Below, one piece after another: positions 36,371 to 48,200 of a DNA stretch of 64,000 nt. The stretch lies in contig JASJDN010000004.1 in assembly GCA_030065205.1 (NCBI GenBank), positions 31,688 through 95,687 on the forward strand, written 5' to 3'. The translations under genes and the position numbers were made by a program. Below the pieces are notes generated by a model. The model was given only the letters and a program-made list of their open reading frames with translations. It did not search any database and was not told the DNA's origin. The DNA comes from Crocosphaera sp. (GTDB lineage: Bacteria > Cyanobacteriota > Cyanobacteriia > Cyanobacteriales > Microcystaceae). Each line of letters starts with the position of its first letter. Within the stretch, counting starts at the first letter, position 1.

Positions 36371-36955
36371 CTACTGAACTAAACGGTTAACATCTGCTCC
36401 CCAGTTAGACACAGGAGAAGGATTACGGGAAGGGTTAACGGGGATCTCAGGAACATCATGAACCGTACCAGAAAGATTACTCACTTTGACACAGTTGGGT
36501 GTAAAAAGAAAGATACTTTCTCCGATGCGTTCTTGATGACCATCAATAGCATAGGTTCCGCCGGCGACAAAATCCACAGCCCGTTGTGCTTCTTCGGGTT
36601 CCATGACGTTGAGGTTGAGAACCACAGATTTCCGTTCCCGAAGGGTTTGGATGACTTGAGGCATTTCGTCAAAAGAATGGGGTTCGACGACAACCACTTC
36701 AGCTATATTGTTAATTCCAGGCATAGGGACCACATTACCTTTATTGTTTCTCATATTTAATTCGGGATTAATACTTGATGGCATGGGTTTAGCCCACGGA
36801 CGGGACTCAGGTTCTTGAACAGTAGAGACTGTCTCAGGTTCGTCCATCGCAAAGTCGGAGTTGCCATCTATTTCGACATAGTTGGGATCATCGTATTCGG
36901 AATCATCTTCAATGGGTTCGGTAATGGCCCAGCGTTTGAGTTTATCTAAAATCAT
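36371..36955 (-). CDS. sepF: Cell division protein SepF
   Basis: 194 residues. N-terminal short amphipathic helix ([10 protein letters not shown]), an acidic linker, then the SepF/DUF552 domain from about residue 85: [40 protein letters not shown] and [20 protein letters not shown]. SepF tethers FtsZ filaments to the membrane. Upstream of proC and sfsA on the same strand; together a likely sepF-proC-sfsA cluster. Confidence 0.92.
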   Translation of the reverse strand: MILDKLKRWAITEPIEDDSEYDDPNYVEIDGNSDFAMDEPETVSTVQEPESRPWAKPMPSSINPELNMRNNKGNVVPMPGINNIAEVVVVEPHSFDEMPQVIQTLRERKSVVLNLNVMEPEEAQRAVDFVAGGTYAIDGHQERIGESIFLFTPNCVKVSNLSGTVHDVPEIPVNPSRNPSPVSNWGADVNRLVQ

Positions 36956-37455
36956 CTTGACATCTCACTGAATTTACAAAGCGTTTTCAAGAAGAGGCGG
37001 TGTGATAACAGATAGCTTTTTTTAGCTTCTTATTTTAATAGAGTCACGGGAAAAATAGATCCCATTTTCAACTGTTTTTTTACCCAAGTTGTTTTAACGA
37101 TCTAAAATCGTGGTTACTTTATGAAAAAGTTAACCTTCGCGCCTTTGGGGTTTGCACAGCTTTCTCCCCTAGTCGTTTCTCGGTTGCAAGATGTTCCCAG
37201 AAAAAGTATCTTATTTTTGATACAAATATCTCTATGGTTAATAGGGTACTAAAGATATGTTCTTCTAAATCCTTTGTCTTGTTAAGCAGTCACAAAATCT
37301 CATAACGTATGATGTATCAGAGATACACCGAATCACCGCTAACATTCGTGTAACGGAAGTCTTGACCCTGACATTAAAGGATAACAGGTTGACAAACAAG
37401 AACAGGAAATCAGAGAATTCTCCTGTTCTCATCTAATGAGATCAAAGGGGTACAC
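36956..37455. other. Intergenic gap with two hairpins next to an IS607 insertion
   Basis: About 500 bp between the sepF start and the IS607 right end. It has a short palindrome TGTATC-aga-GATACA (37314-37328) and a 9-bp stem AGAACAGGA/TCCTGTTCT (37399-37429). The latter is just outside the element on the side where tnpB transcription would exit. No open frame seen. The part near 36960-37130 is AT-rich and should carry the sepF promoter. Confidence 0.5.
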
Positions 37456-37499
37456 TAAACCTAGGTAAATCTAGGTATGTGATGAAATTGCTGTTATCT

Positions 37500-38963
37500 C
37501 TATAAAGGTAATTCGAGTTGGATAAACTCTCCCTTCACAGAGCTTAAACGTCCCCGATATCCCATCGGGGGATATTCTGACTCCACAGCCAAAGCCTCCG
37601 ACTTGAATTTAGTTGATAACCAACCATGTTCTGTGGCATAACTGACACTGTATCCAATAGAGTGCAGATATCGCACGGTACGATGCAACAATATCCGTCT
37701 AACATCTCGATACTTCATATATCGAGTGATTTCTTCATCTGTACCACGATGAACAATAACATTAGCCGCATTGTAATCACTCTGCAATACCTCCCCGTTA
37801 TAACGGTAAAAGCAATCTCCAACCCGACTCCCTAAGAGAGTCCCCGTCTGGAAATCAGTTTGCGAGGTATAGGCAGCACAAACGGTTTTAACGGTTGAAC
37901 CCGTTTGTTGTCCAATTTCTTCGAGTGAAGTCTGTAATTCCCCTTTAACCCATTGGTTAAGTTTTCGATTGATGCGCTTCGATTTAATTTTAGAGTTAAT
38001 AGGAATTGATAAATCTTCTGCATAGATATTCGTAGGTTCAGTTAATACCTGTCTTAATCCATGTCTAATCATACCTTTAATTTCTGATTTATCTCGTTGT
38101 AATTTTCGATTCTGAACCTTTCTTCCTAAATTATTTGAGAAAATTTTGTCTCTTTTAGTCCTATTGTTTAAGTTAAAAGCATGATGATATAAACGAGAGC
38201 GATTTCGGTTAACTTTATTAATTCGCTCTGTTTTAGCCGTTAACTTTTCTCCCAAGTTAGGAGCTACGACTCGACCATCACTGAGATAAAATCCTTCTGT
38301 GTATCCCTTATCTAATCCGAGTTTTTTTTCTGGTTTTTCAAAAGCCGTAATTTGTTTTTCAAAAGCTGTGTGAACTTCTAAGTTTCCCTGATTATTAATT
38401 ACTCTAATTTGACCAACAGGTAATCGATTAGACTTAATAATTAAAGAGATTCTTTTACCTCTAGCTAATCCCTGAACATCTAATCTAATTCGATAACGAG
38501 ATAACCTTACTGTTTTATAGCCTCCCTTTTGATAAACAATCTGGTTTCTCAAAAAGGTATGTCCTCGTTTATATTGTTTTCTCCACTGACGATGTAACCA
38601 AGGGTCTAATGTGGGGTCGCTATCAAGGAATTTTATCAGTTCTTTTCTTGAGGAGTCTTCACTGTGTCTAGAATAAATTTTTCTAATTAAATATGTTTTC
38701 GCTGCCTTTTGTTGCGCCGTGATTGCCTTAAAACAATCCGAAACTGACCACTCAAATAACTTAGAAGGAAGTCCTATCTTCTCAGGATGCAATACAATTC
38801 TTACAATAGGGTCGGCCTTTTTCCAGTTCAACCCCCATCCTTGTAATGAACCTAGTTTATTGTAGGTCACAGCACGAGCCACACCACATTTATCCATAAT
38901 AGTTCGTAATTGCTCTATATCCGAGCAACCGACTACTGGCATGACTTGAGTGAACTTCCCCAT
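37500..38963 (-). CDS. tnpB: TnpB-like RNA-guided nuclease of IS607 element
   Basis: 487 residues. RuvC-like residues are in place: Asp in LGLDKGYTEGF (about 218), Glu in IYAEDLSIP (about 316) and Asp in LQSDYNAANVIV (about 395). The zinc finger that normally sits between the last two is degenerate: the usual CxxC pairs are replaced by TSQTDFQTG and DCFYRYNG, leaving a single Cys. TnpB proteins use an RNA from the element's end to cut empty target sites and so keep the element. The RNA would come from the 3' end of this gene and the sequence down to about 37455. Confidence 0.85.
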   Translation of the reverse strand: MGKFTQVMPVVGCSDIEQLRTIMDKCGVARAVTYNKLGSLQGWGLNWKKADPIVRIVLHPEKIGLPSKLFEWSVSDCFKAITAQQKAAKTYLIRKIYSRHSEDSSRKELIKFLDSDPTLDPWLHRQWRKQYKRGHTFLRNQIVYQKGGYKTVRLSRYRIRLDVQGLARGKRISLIIKSNRLPVGQIRVINNQGNLEVHTAFEKQITAFEKPEKKLGLDKGYTEGFYLSDGRVVAPNLGEKLTAKTERINKVNRNRSRLYHHAFNLNNRTKRDKIFSNNLGRKVQNRKLQRDKSEIKGMIRHGLRQVLTEPTNIYAEDLSIPINSKIKSKRINRKLNQWVKGELQTSLEEIGQQTGSTVKTVCAAYTSQTDFQTGTLLGSRVGDCFYRYNGEVLQSDYNAANVIVHRGTDEEITRYMKYRDVRRILLHRTVRYLHSIGYSVSYATEHGWLSTKFKSEALAVESEYPPMGYRGRLSSVKGEFIQLELPL

Positions 38964-39005
38964 AAACCTTGGTAAAAAAGTGATATGCCAACATTATACC
39001 AATAT

Positions 39006-39659
39006 TTATTTGGTACTTTCAACCCCTTCTTCCGCCGAAATATCAAGATTGGCTAAGGTAGCACTGTGCAGGTCTTCAATTAGTTTCTGATTTCGATGAC
39101 TTCGTTTCCCATATAAACGGGCTGCAAATACTTGTATGATTTCTAAAACATCTTGCACCAGTTCTTCTTCTTCACTCATGGTTGGTTTACGATTAATCAC
39201 TATCACTTCGACTTGATAATGACTACACAAAGAAAAAATTAGCTCACTGCCAAATCTTAAAAGTCTATCTTTATCACTAATAATCAAGCGCGAGACTTCT
39301 TCGTTGAGAATTTTGTCTATCAGTTTATTGAGTCCTCGTTTTTTATAGTTCAGTCCCGAACCAATATCTTTGATTAATTCAACTTGCCAGCCTTTATTTT
39401 CGCAATAAGCAACTAAGGCATTAGCTTGACGTTCTAAATCGTCTTTTTTATCTCTGGTTGAGACTCTTGCATAACACAATGTTGGTTTTTCATTACGTTC
39501 TTCTTCTTCAATTCCTGCTAAGGCTGAAGCTAAAAAGCGTCGATGACCCCCCTTAGTTCTTTCTGAACTAATCCGACCTTCAGATTCCCAACGTCGAATG
39601 GTATCGACGCTTACACCGAAATAGTCTGCTGTTTCCCCAATGGTAAAATATCTAGGCAT
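39006..39659 (-). CDS. tnpA: IS607-type serine recombinase TnpA
   Basis: 217 residues. MerR-like helix-turn-helix (TIGETADYFGVSVDTIRRWE, KGGHRRFLAS), then a serine recombinase domain with nucleophile Ser67 in CYARVSTRDKKDDLERQ, DIGSGLNYKKRGL and SDKDRLLRFG. The C-terminus has the IS607-typical ELVQDVLEIIQVFAARLYGKRSH. It inserts and excises the element without long terminal repeats. The gene ends 42 bp before tnpB. Start ATG at 39659 just inside the left-edge CCTAG motif. Confidence 0.92.
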   Translation of the reverse strand: MPRYFTIGETADYFGVSVDTIRRWESEGRISSERTKGGHRRFLASALAGIEEEERNEKPTLCYARVSTRDKKDDLERQANALVAYCENKGWQVELIKDIGSGLNYKKRGLNKLIDKILNEEVSRLIISDKDRLLRFGSELIFSLCSHYQVEVIVINRKPTMSEEEELVQDVLEIIQVFAARLYGKRSHRNQKLIEDLHSATLANLDISAEEGVESTK

Positions 39660-39703
39660 AACAACATTATACCTAGGTTTACCTAGATATTCACCCTACT
39701 GCA

Positions 39704-40774
39704 TCAACCGCTCAATTGTTGGATTAAACGAGCAATATCAAAGTTTTGAACCATCAATTCTTGAATACAGTTAACTTTGATTTTTTCTTGTAGTCGAACT
39801 TTACCAAACGCTTGATCCACAATTTCAACCGTACTCAAGGTATCAAGGTCCACCGATAGGATAGGAACTTCTAAATCCTCAGCGCGACTAATAATTAAGG
39901 GTTGAGGACTCATATGTCCCGTCAGAATAAGACAACTGGTAGAGGTTTCTAGGGCAGCTAATTGGAGATCGGTGCGATCGCCCCCGGTTACCACAGCTTT
40001 GTTTTGTCCTTGACGGAAATATTCTAAGGCTGAGTTCACATTCATGGCCCCAATGGTCAAACTTTCCACCATTAAATCTAAGCGATCGCCACGACACAAG
40101 ACTTGAGCGTTTAACTGATGAGAAATTTCTCGAACACTGACACTGCGTAGTAAACGACTGGCGGGTAATAATCCCAGTACCGGTACCCCATGACTTTCAA
40201 GATAGGGTTTAATCAGGGTTTGGGCAACTTCTAATTCTTCGTTGGGGATATCGTTAATCACCATTCCCGCTAAATGATCCCCTAAAGCCAATTTCACAGT
40301 CAGCAAACTATCTACTATTAAGGGAGAATGATAACGGGCCACCAATAACACAGACGCATCTAGAGTTGTGGCCATGTCAACGATAGATAAGCCAAAGAGA
40401 CTACCTTCCCAGAGGGTTCCTGCCCCTTCTAAAATGACAATATTCGCTTGTTTATTGGCAAGATTTTCCTTTAATAACCCTTTGTAGTCCGTTGTATCTT
40501 CGTGTTTAAGGCGTTTTTCTACCGTTTCCCGTTGCAGGGGAACCAAGGGCCATCCGATATCCGTTTCCTTGAGGCCCAAAGCATCGGCCACAAAAGCAAC
40601 ATCTGCTTCGTTTGCTCCAGATGCTTGATCTCCGAAACAAGTCCCGATGGGTTTACTATAGGCAATGGAGAAGCCTTGCTCTTGAAATTGATGGGCCAGT
40701 CCTAGAATGGTTCCTGACTTTCCTGTATATGCTTCAATTGACGCAACAATTAAGTATTTGGTTGACTGTGCCAC
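39704..40774 (-). CDS. Phosphotransacetylase-like P-loop/DRTGG domain protein
   Basis: 356 residues. The N-terminal half is a dethiobiotin-synthetase/CobB-like P-loop domain ([31 protein letters not shown]) and the C-terminal half a DRTGG domain ([16 protein letters not shown]). This is the N-terminal architecture of some phosphotransacetylases without the catalytic PTA domain. The role is not established; it may be regulatory. The start is a GTG at 40774 with GGAG eight bases upstream. 26 bp after the ebsA-like gene on the same strand, so probably co-transcribed. Confidence 0.75.
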   Translation of the reverse strand: MAQSTKYLIVASIEAYTGKSGTILGLAHQFQEQGFSIAYSKPIGTCFGDQASGANEADVAFVADALGLKETDIGWPLVPLQRETVEKRLKHEDTTDYKGLLKENLANKQANIVILEGAGTLWEGSLFGLSIVDMATTLDASVLLVARYHSPLIVDSLLTVKLALGDHLAGMVINDIPNEELEVAQTLIKPYLESHGVPVLGLLPASRLLRSVSVREISHQLNAQVLCRGDRLDLMVESLTIGAMNVNSALEYFRQGQNKAVVTGGDRTDLQLAALETSTSCLILTGHMSPQPLIISRAEDLEVPILSVDLDTLSTVEIVDQAFGKVRLQEKIKVNCIQELMVQNFDIARLIQQLSG

Positions 40775-40800
40775 CCTGTTACTCCTTTATTTTCTATAGA

Positions 40801-41187
40801 TTAGGAGGCAGATTCTTCACAGTGTAGCAACTTGCGATAGAATCCTTGAGGAAAATCTACTATTTGTCCTTCTTGATAAATTTTAAGCACTGAAATCATA
40901 TAGTCAATAAATTCTGCATTAAGAATCGTGATTTCGTAACTTAATTCGGCTTGGCCATCAAACTGTATCCGACAGCGAGTAATTTCTGAGGGCAACTTAG
41001 AGACATACCAGGAAGCCACAAAGGGAATGCCTTTTCCCCCTTCAATGCGCCTTGTTCCTTCTAGATGTCCTTGAGAATATAAAGAAATGGCATAGGGAAG
41101 AATTTTATGCTTATCTTTATGATAATAGGGCTGATAGATCATTATCTCGCCTTTGGGGGCGGGTTGGATGTCTTCGAGGGTAGTCAT
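40801..41187 (-). CDS. ebsA: EbsA-like type IV pilus/biofilm protein
   Basis: 128 residues, no signal peptide or helix. The sequence (IMIYQPYYHKDKHKILPYAI, EGTRRIEGGKGIPFVASWYV, YEITILNAEFIDYMI) matches my memory of the cyanobacterial EbsA family. In Synechococcus EbsA associates with PilB and PilT and is needed for pilus assembly and biofilm self-suppression. Family assignment is from memory of the pattern, so moderate. The pil genes in this window are 18 kb away. Confidence 0.55.
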   Translation of the reverse strand: MTTLEDIQPAPKGEIMIYQPYYHKDKHKILPYAISLYSQGHLEGTRRIEGGKGIPFVASWYVSKLPSEITRCRIQFDGQAELSYEITILNAEFIDYMISVLKIYQEGQIVDFPQGFYRKLLHCEESAS

Positions 41188-41267
41188 AAAGTCAATAAAC
41201 CATAGGTCTATGGTCTATTATAAGCAATGGTGTCACTGTCCTTAAGTTAGAATTAGCTAAATTAACA

Positions 41268-42185
41268 TTAATTATTAATTACTAATTCTCGGACGGTTTC
41301 TAAATCGGGCAAAGCGGTTTGTGCGCCTTCTTTTGTAGTGGTTAAAGCTCCAACAATTGTCCCCCATTTAAGGGCTTCTTTCAAGCATAAACCTCGATCC
41401 AATGCCGCAGCAACGCCTCCATTAAAGCCATCACCAGCACCTACGGTATCAATGGTTTTGACGGTGATGGGTTTAACAAAACCCTGTTCATTTTCTGTGG
41501 CATAAAATGCGCCTTTTTCTCCTAGTTTGATAATCACTATTTTTACGCCTTTTTTGAGTAAAGTATGAGCAGCTTTTTTGATGGTTTCTGAATCTTTCAA
41601 GGCAAACCCGACTAACTTCGCTGCTTCGGTTTGATTGGGGGTAATAATATCGATTAAAGAATATAAACTATCAGGTAAGTTGTCAGGTGCGGGTGCTGGA
41701 TCTAACATTACCGTTACCCCTAATTTTTTAGCTTCTTTGGCTGCCATTTCTACGGCTTTTAAAGGGATTTCTAATTGTAATAATAAAAGACTTGTTTTAG
41801 AGAGAATGGTCTGTAAACGAGTAATATCTGTTGCATCAATGTTACCATTTGCTCCAGGAATCACAATAATGGTGTTTTCTCCTGATGTTTCTACATTAAT
41901 CATGGCTACACCTGACGAACTTTTTTTGTCAATAAAAACCCCTTGAGTATTAATGTTAAAAGTTTCTAATTGTTTCAATAACTCTCTACCAAAACTATCA
42001 CCTCCAAGCCGTCCAACAAAATAAGTTAAGCTGCCTAATTTTGCTGTGGCAACGGCTTGATTGGCTCCTTTTCCTCCTGGTGAAGTGATAAAATGATCAC
42101 CGATGACGGTTTCCCCCGGTTGAGGAAAGTGAGGGGTTTGAGCAATCATATCCATATTAATGCTACCGAAAACAACAATACTCAT
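41268..42185 (-). CDS. rbsK: Ribokinase
   Basis: 305-residue PfkB-family sugar kinase. GSINMDMIAQTPHFPQPGET at the N-terminus, TSPGGKGANQAVATAKLG (signature 1) and VDTVGAGDGFNGGVAAAL (signature 2, catalytic Asp) fit ribokinase best. Phosphorylates D-ribose at O5. No transporter or regulator for ribose nearby. Stands alone, 57 bp upstream (in coordinates, right) of the end of the giant surface protein gene. Confidence 0.85.
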   Translation of the reverse strand: MSIVVFGSINMDMIAQTPHFPQPGETVIGDHFITSPGGKGANQAVATAKLGSLTYFVGRLGGDSFGRELLKQLETFNINTQGVFIDKKSSSGVAMINVETSGENTIIVIPGANGNIDATDITRLQTILSKTSLLLLQLEIPLKAVEMAAKEAKKLGVTVMLDPAPAPDNLPDSLYSLIDIITPNQTEAAKLVGFALKDSETIKKAAHTLLKKGVKIVIIKLGEKGAFYATENEQGFVKPITVKTIDTVGAGDGFNGGVAAALDRGLCLKEALKWGTIVGALTTTKEGAQTALPDLETVRELVINN

Positions 42186-42242
42186 AAAATAATTGAAAAC
42201 TAAATTTTACAAGACTATTAATAGAAGGTGAACTTCGTTTAT

Positions 42243-45200
42243 TTATATTACCTGAAACCGATAGTTAGCTAAACTATTGCTAACACTATCTAACAGTAAG
42301 AAATAAGTGCCATTACCGGGTAGGGTTGCCTCGAAATTTGACCCAAAATTGCTAGAAGTAATGAGTTGATTTCCTGGTCCAATAAGACGAAACTCACCGG
42401 TAAACGAATCACTTCCTAAGTCTTGAAGGGTAACAGTTTGATTCGCTACTCCATTGAATCGTAAGACACGAATGGTATTAGGATCAAGGGTTCCTTGAAG
42501 AGTCGTATTAAAGTTCAAAGTGGGTGCGCTATTGCCATTAGAGAGACGGAAACTAAAGTCCCCTGTCGTGCTTCCTTCTCCGTCTACAACGAGGGTATAA
42601 GTTCCATTTTCAATTAAGGTAATGGGGTTGCGATCCAGGTTAACGTCTGTATTGAAGAAAGTACCGAATAAATCGAGTTCATTACCACTGGGACTGATTA
42701 AACTAGCATTAATGTTAGAATTGCCACTAATACCGTCATAAATTAACCTTTGTCCCACGATTCCCTCGAAGTTGTAAGCAATGCGTTCTCCAGCATTAGC
42801 AATGGTTCCATTCACCGTATTTCCGAGGGTTAAAGAGGCAGGAATAATAGTGGGTTCTTCAATACTGAAGTCGTAGTTAATGGGAGTATTATTAAAACTA
42901 GATCCTGAAACAACCACAACATAATTACCATCTCCAGGAAGGGTAAAGTCACTACCAGAACTACCAACGAACTGATTACCTGGACTGACAACAGTATAGC
43001 TTGCTTCAAAGAACTCTGGTGCTAAGGTTAGGGTTTGATCTTGTGTACCGTTAAAGGTAAATAACTCGGTTGCTGAACCTGGATCTAAGATCCCTTGAAC
43101 GTTAGTATTCAAGTTAATTGAAGTTGCTTGGTCCACATCTAAAAGACGGAAATTGTAGGTAACAGTATCATTAGCGATGACCCTTAATTCATAGGTTCCC
43201 CCTTCAAGGAGAGTAAACGGGGAAGAATCAAAAGAGGTTGAAGAACCGAAGAAGTTGGGAATACTAGCACCACTGGGACTAATAATGCTAATGTTAGCAC
43301 CCCCCTCGAACCCTGAATCCAGTCCGTCAAAATAGAGACGTTGTCCGGGGTTAGCATCAAAGGTATAAACATCAACTTCTCCCAGTTGGTCAATACTACC
43401 GTTTACGGTTTCTCCTAACGTTAAAGGGGTTTCGGTAAACGTGGGGGTAATTAACTCAAAATTATAATTTAATGAGTCACCATTGAAGTTGAAAGGACTG
43501 AGAACCAGGGTATAAGTTCCCTCTCCAGGTAAAGTAAAGAGTTGATTATTGTTACCAGTGAAATTACTATTCACAACCTGATTATTCGGCCCGTAAACGG
43601 TAGCAGCGTAATTGGATGTATCATTACTCAAGAATAATGGTTGATCCGTGCTTCCCTCAAAGGTAAAGATTGTTGCTGAAGTACCGGTATCGAAGGTTCC
43701 TGAGTAGGTTGTATCGATGGTGATAGGGGTTGCATTAGCGATATCGAGGAGACGGAAACTATAGTCTCCTGTAGAGAAACCGGAAACAGTTAATTGATAC
43801 AGTCCATCCTCAATTAAGGTAACGGGACTAGAATCAGATGAAAGAGAAGCAAAGAAGTTATTAAAGGTAGCTGTGGGAGTAACTAAACGAACATTGCCAC
43901 TAAAGAAATTGTTACTTAAACTATCAAAGATCAATTGTTGACCTATAGTTCCCTCAAATAGATAGGTATCGACTTCTCCAGCAACACTAATATCACTATT
44001 GATGGTTTCTCCGATCATGATCTCTGTTCCCATAGGATCACCTGGATCATCAAAGGCCGTTTCCGTTAATTGGAAGGTATAATCTACAGGACTATTACTA
44101 AATCCTCGAAGGACTAGGAAGTAACGACCATCTCCTGTTAAGGTAATGCTGGGATCAGAAGAACTACCGATGGTTGTAGAAATTAAGAATTCATTTCCAC
44201 CATTGTAAAGAGTATAAGAACCACCAAAACTACTACTTAAATCATCTAATAGTAGGGTTTGTCCTGCTTGGCCTTCAAAAGTAAACAGTTGGGTTTCTTG
44301 TCCAGGATCTAAAGTTCCACTAATTTCTGTGTTCAAAGGTAGATTCATGCTTGTTGCTAAATCTAACACTTGGAAGCTAAAGTCTCCTATTACATCTCCA
44401 GAACCATTGACAATTAATTCATAGGTTCCTGTTTCAATTAAGCTAAAGGGATTTCCATCAAAGGATGAAAGGATGGGGGTATTAAAACCAGAGTTCACAG
44501 ACTGACCACTGGGACTGACTAAACGGAGGTTTAAGTTGAAGGTGTTATCGAGTCCATCAATTACCAGTCGTTGACCCTTTGTTCCTTCAAAACTGTAGCT
44601 AATTTGCTCATCAGAATTATTAAGGGTTCCGTCAACTGTTGAACCGATAGTCAAAGTATCGGGGATAATGTTGGGGGTTTCTAGACGGAAACTATAATCG
44701 AGGGGAGCCGTTGAGTTAAATCCTTCTAATACCACTAAATAGGTGTTATCGACAGGTAATTCAACGGCTGAAGAGGATTCATCTGCGAGGAACTGGTTAC
44801 TGGGCCCGTAAAGGGTTAGGGATGTACTCAAAGAACCGAGAATTTCATTGAGGAAAATGAGTTGATCTTCCGTTCCCTCAAAGGTAAATAACTGAGTGGA
44901 GTCCCCAGGGGTTAAAGTGCCTTCGACTAAGGTATCAACAGTTATATTAGTCGCCTCAGCAGCATCTAAGACACGGAAACTATAATTTCCTGTAGTTCCA
45001 GAACCCCTTACCGTTAGTTCGTAGGTTCCGTCTTCAATGAGGGTAAAGGGGGCAAAGGAATCTGAACCGGTGGATGCTCCAAAGAAGTTGGGAATTTGTC
45101 CACCACTGGGACTGGTAATGGCTATACCAGCAGAGAAAAAGTCCGAATCTGGGAAAACTCCATCTAAATAGAGTCGTTGTCCTGCGCTTCCCTCAAAGGT

Positions 45201-48200
45201 ATACACGTCTTCATTACCCGGCGCATCAATATCTCCGATTACGGTTTCGCCGATAGTGAGAGATTCAACCGTTGTCACGGGGATACGAACATCAAAATTG
45301 TAATCTTCAACCGCATTACCTGAGAAGTTATTAGACACTGCTACGATGTAGGTGCCGGTACTTTCTAGGGTGATAGGATTGTTAAAACTAGAAGAGGAAG
45401 CGAATTGATTACCCGGATCGTAAATGGTCAAAAATTGATTGAAATCATCATCTAGGTTATTGAAGACAATGCGATCGCCTTCTGTTCCTTCAAAGGTAAA
45501 CAGTTCGCTGGTATTGCTGGCAATATCCCCCATCACAGAAGAATTAACCGTTAAGGGAGTAGCATTATCCGCATCTAGGAGTCGGAAACTAAAGTCTCCT
45601 GTGGCACTACTAAACCCACCTTCTACAATCAATTGATAGGTTCCTTGTTCGATCAGGGTAATGGGGTTACTATCAAAATTAAAACCATTAAAGAATTGAA
45701 AGACTTCGACTCCACTGGGACTGACTAAACGGGGCATAATATTAAAGTCATCGCTGCTGATCCCATCTAAGAAGATTCGTTGACCAATTTCTCCGGTGAA
45801 GGTAAAGATTTCATTCTCTCCAGGGTTGGCGATGCTTCCTTCTACCACTTCCTCAAAGATAATCGCTTCTATGTCTCGTTGGGTAAAGTTGAGGGTAAAG
45901 GGATCGTTTAAGGGGTTGCCCGCGCGATCGCTAATAATACTCGGATCAATCTCTAGTTCATACTCTCCAGCAACAAAGGGTAAACCATCTGGGGCAAAAA
46001 TAAACAGGTTAGTGCCTGACTCACTCAGTTGTAACCTATCTGGCGTTACTGAGATATCATCCCCAGTCCCTAAGACTCCATCTTCGCCGAAATTGGTTAA
46101 GGTGACACCATTAACATTCAATAAACTGGGATCGATCGCTTCATTAAACCTTACTGTAACCGCAGAAATCCCCCGTGGACGCGCCCCTTCATTGGGGGTG
46201 GTACTGGTAATCAGAGGGGCAAAGGTATCGGGACTAATTTCTAGGGTGAGAAGATTGGATAAGGTGCTATTGCCTCCCGTATCGGTAGCACGGACTTGAA
46301 CCGTTGCGCTAGTGCCTCCTGGGAGTTCAGCAAGGGCGATCGCACTTAGATCGAAGGGGAAAGAAACATCGTTAGTCACAACCTCTCCATTGACTAATAG
46401 TTCTACGTTGCGAACCTGGACATCATCAGTCACATCCACTTGAATGGGAACCGAAGACCCTTCTAAGACTTCGATAACTGAGGTATTGGGATCTAAGTCT
46501 GCGTTGCTGCTAATAGTAACCGTTGGGGCGACTCCTTGATTATCAAAAGAGAGATAGTTAATCACTTGTAAATCACCGCTACCGTCTGCTACGTAAGCGA
46601 TACCCGAAGCGATCGCAATATCATTGGTAAATCCTGGGGTATCAATACGGGTAATAAAGTTATCTGTATCATTGGGGTCAGACACATCATAAAGCTCAAC
46701 CCCTGAGTTTCCAGTAGCGACTAACCCTAATCCTGAGCCGTTTCGGGCAATTTCACGGGCAGCTATAAAGCTATCCGCACCACTAATTAAGCTAGGGTTA
46801 GCAGGGTCAGAAATATCAATACTGCTTAACCCGTTTCCGGCTAGGTAGGCCACACCATTACCGACAGATAATCCCACCTCAGTCGAACTCACAGAAACCC
46901 CCGTTTGTCCGATGATAGCTAAAGTGTCAGGGGAACTGATATCGATGGAGACAAAGATATTATTAGGACTGGTTAAAGCGTATAAATAGCTGCCATCACG
47001 GGCAATATCGGTAACAGTTCCTGAACCTGGAAGGGTTAAGCTGTTAATTTCGTCTCCTGTTAAGAGATCGATCGCCTGTAAGGTATTCTCTCCTGCTACA
47101 TAAGCCACCCCGTCAGCAATTTCTACATTATTAACGTTATCAATATCGACGGTTTCGATGAGGGTAGGCAACATGGGATCAGACACATCTACCAGTTGCA
47201 GTCCTCCGCTATTGGTGGCAACCGCAGCAATACCTAAGTTAGAATCTACTGCCACATCGGTGGCGTTACCATTGAGGTTTAATTGACCGAGAATAATAGG
47301 ATTATCGAATTGAGAGGCATCGACGATAGCTAACCCATGAGAACCGGTAGCAACATAAGCGAGTTGTTCACGGGCGTTTTCCGTTGAACCTTCCACCACA
47401 ACGGCGTTAGCTTCACCGAATAAGGGTAACGAGGCGATAATTCCCGTGGGGAACCCTTGACCCCCTAATGGATCAAGTCCTTGTTCTAATTCGGCTGCAT
47501 CGCTGATGCCATCATTATCTGTGTCGGTATTTTCTGGACTTGTTCCAATTGCTCTTTCTCCCACATCAGGAATACCATCTCCATCGGTATCTAAACCGCC
47601 AAAACTATCTAAACGAATGGTTCCCAGTTCTGTCGGTTGTCCACCGGGGGAAGATTTTCCTTGAACAATAGCTGAATGATTCAAGGCTGCATCATAGAGG
47701 GTGAGGGTATAATCTGAGTTGGCAGGAAGAACGGTACTAAATTGATTAGCATCATTGCTACGACCTCGGATCTCCTGGTTATTCGGTAGGGCAAAATGAT
47801 AGTACAAGGGGGAATCAGAGCCAAAACCAGAAGCTGTCGAGATATTAAATGTATTAGCAGGAGATGCGTTCAACGGTTGATTAGGTAAGGCGTTGGCTGT
47901 TTGTACTAAGCGTTGATTATCCGCATGGGTATGACTAGACTCGTTAAAGTAACTGCGTAACGCGCGATCGGTCTGATGAGTAAAGATTAGGCTTTCCCCA
48001 ACATCTATGATTCCATTATTATTGCCGTCTACGATGAGGAATGCGGGATTAATGGTACCACCTCCAGCATAGCTAAGTTGAGTATTACTCGAAAGCCCTG
48101 CTTGCGGTGCATTCATAATGGCTGCAACTGTATCTGGTAATCCATCGCCGGCAGTATCTTCAACCATAATGGAAATACCATTACTAACAAACGTATGATC

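Larger units (their letters stand above)
37455..39690 (-). mobile_element. IS607-type element, apparently complete
   Basis: tnpA and tnpB are intact and in the usual order. Both edges carry paired CCTAG-type words facing each other: AACCTAGGTAAATCTAGGTA (about 37459-37478) beyond the tnpB stop, and ACCTAGGTTTACCTAGATA (39671-39689) 12 bp upstream of the tnpA start. These look like the recombinase binding sites; IS607 elements lack long inverted repeats and make no target duplication. The exact crossover bases are not identified. Confidence 0.7.

Noticed and set aside
45796..46299. A 167-codon open frame on the + strand inside the giant gene
   Set aside because: Antisense shadow of a long acidic repeat protein, with no ribosome site and no recognisable domain; similar shadows occur all along 42-53 kb.
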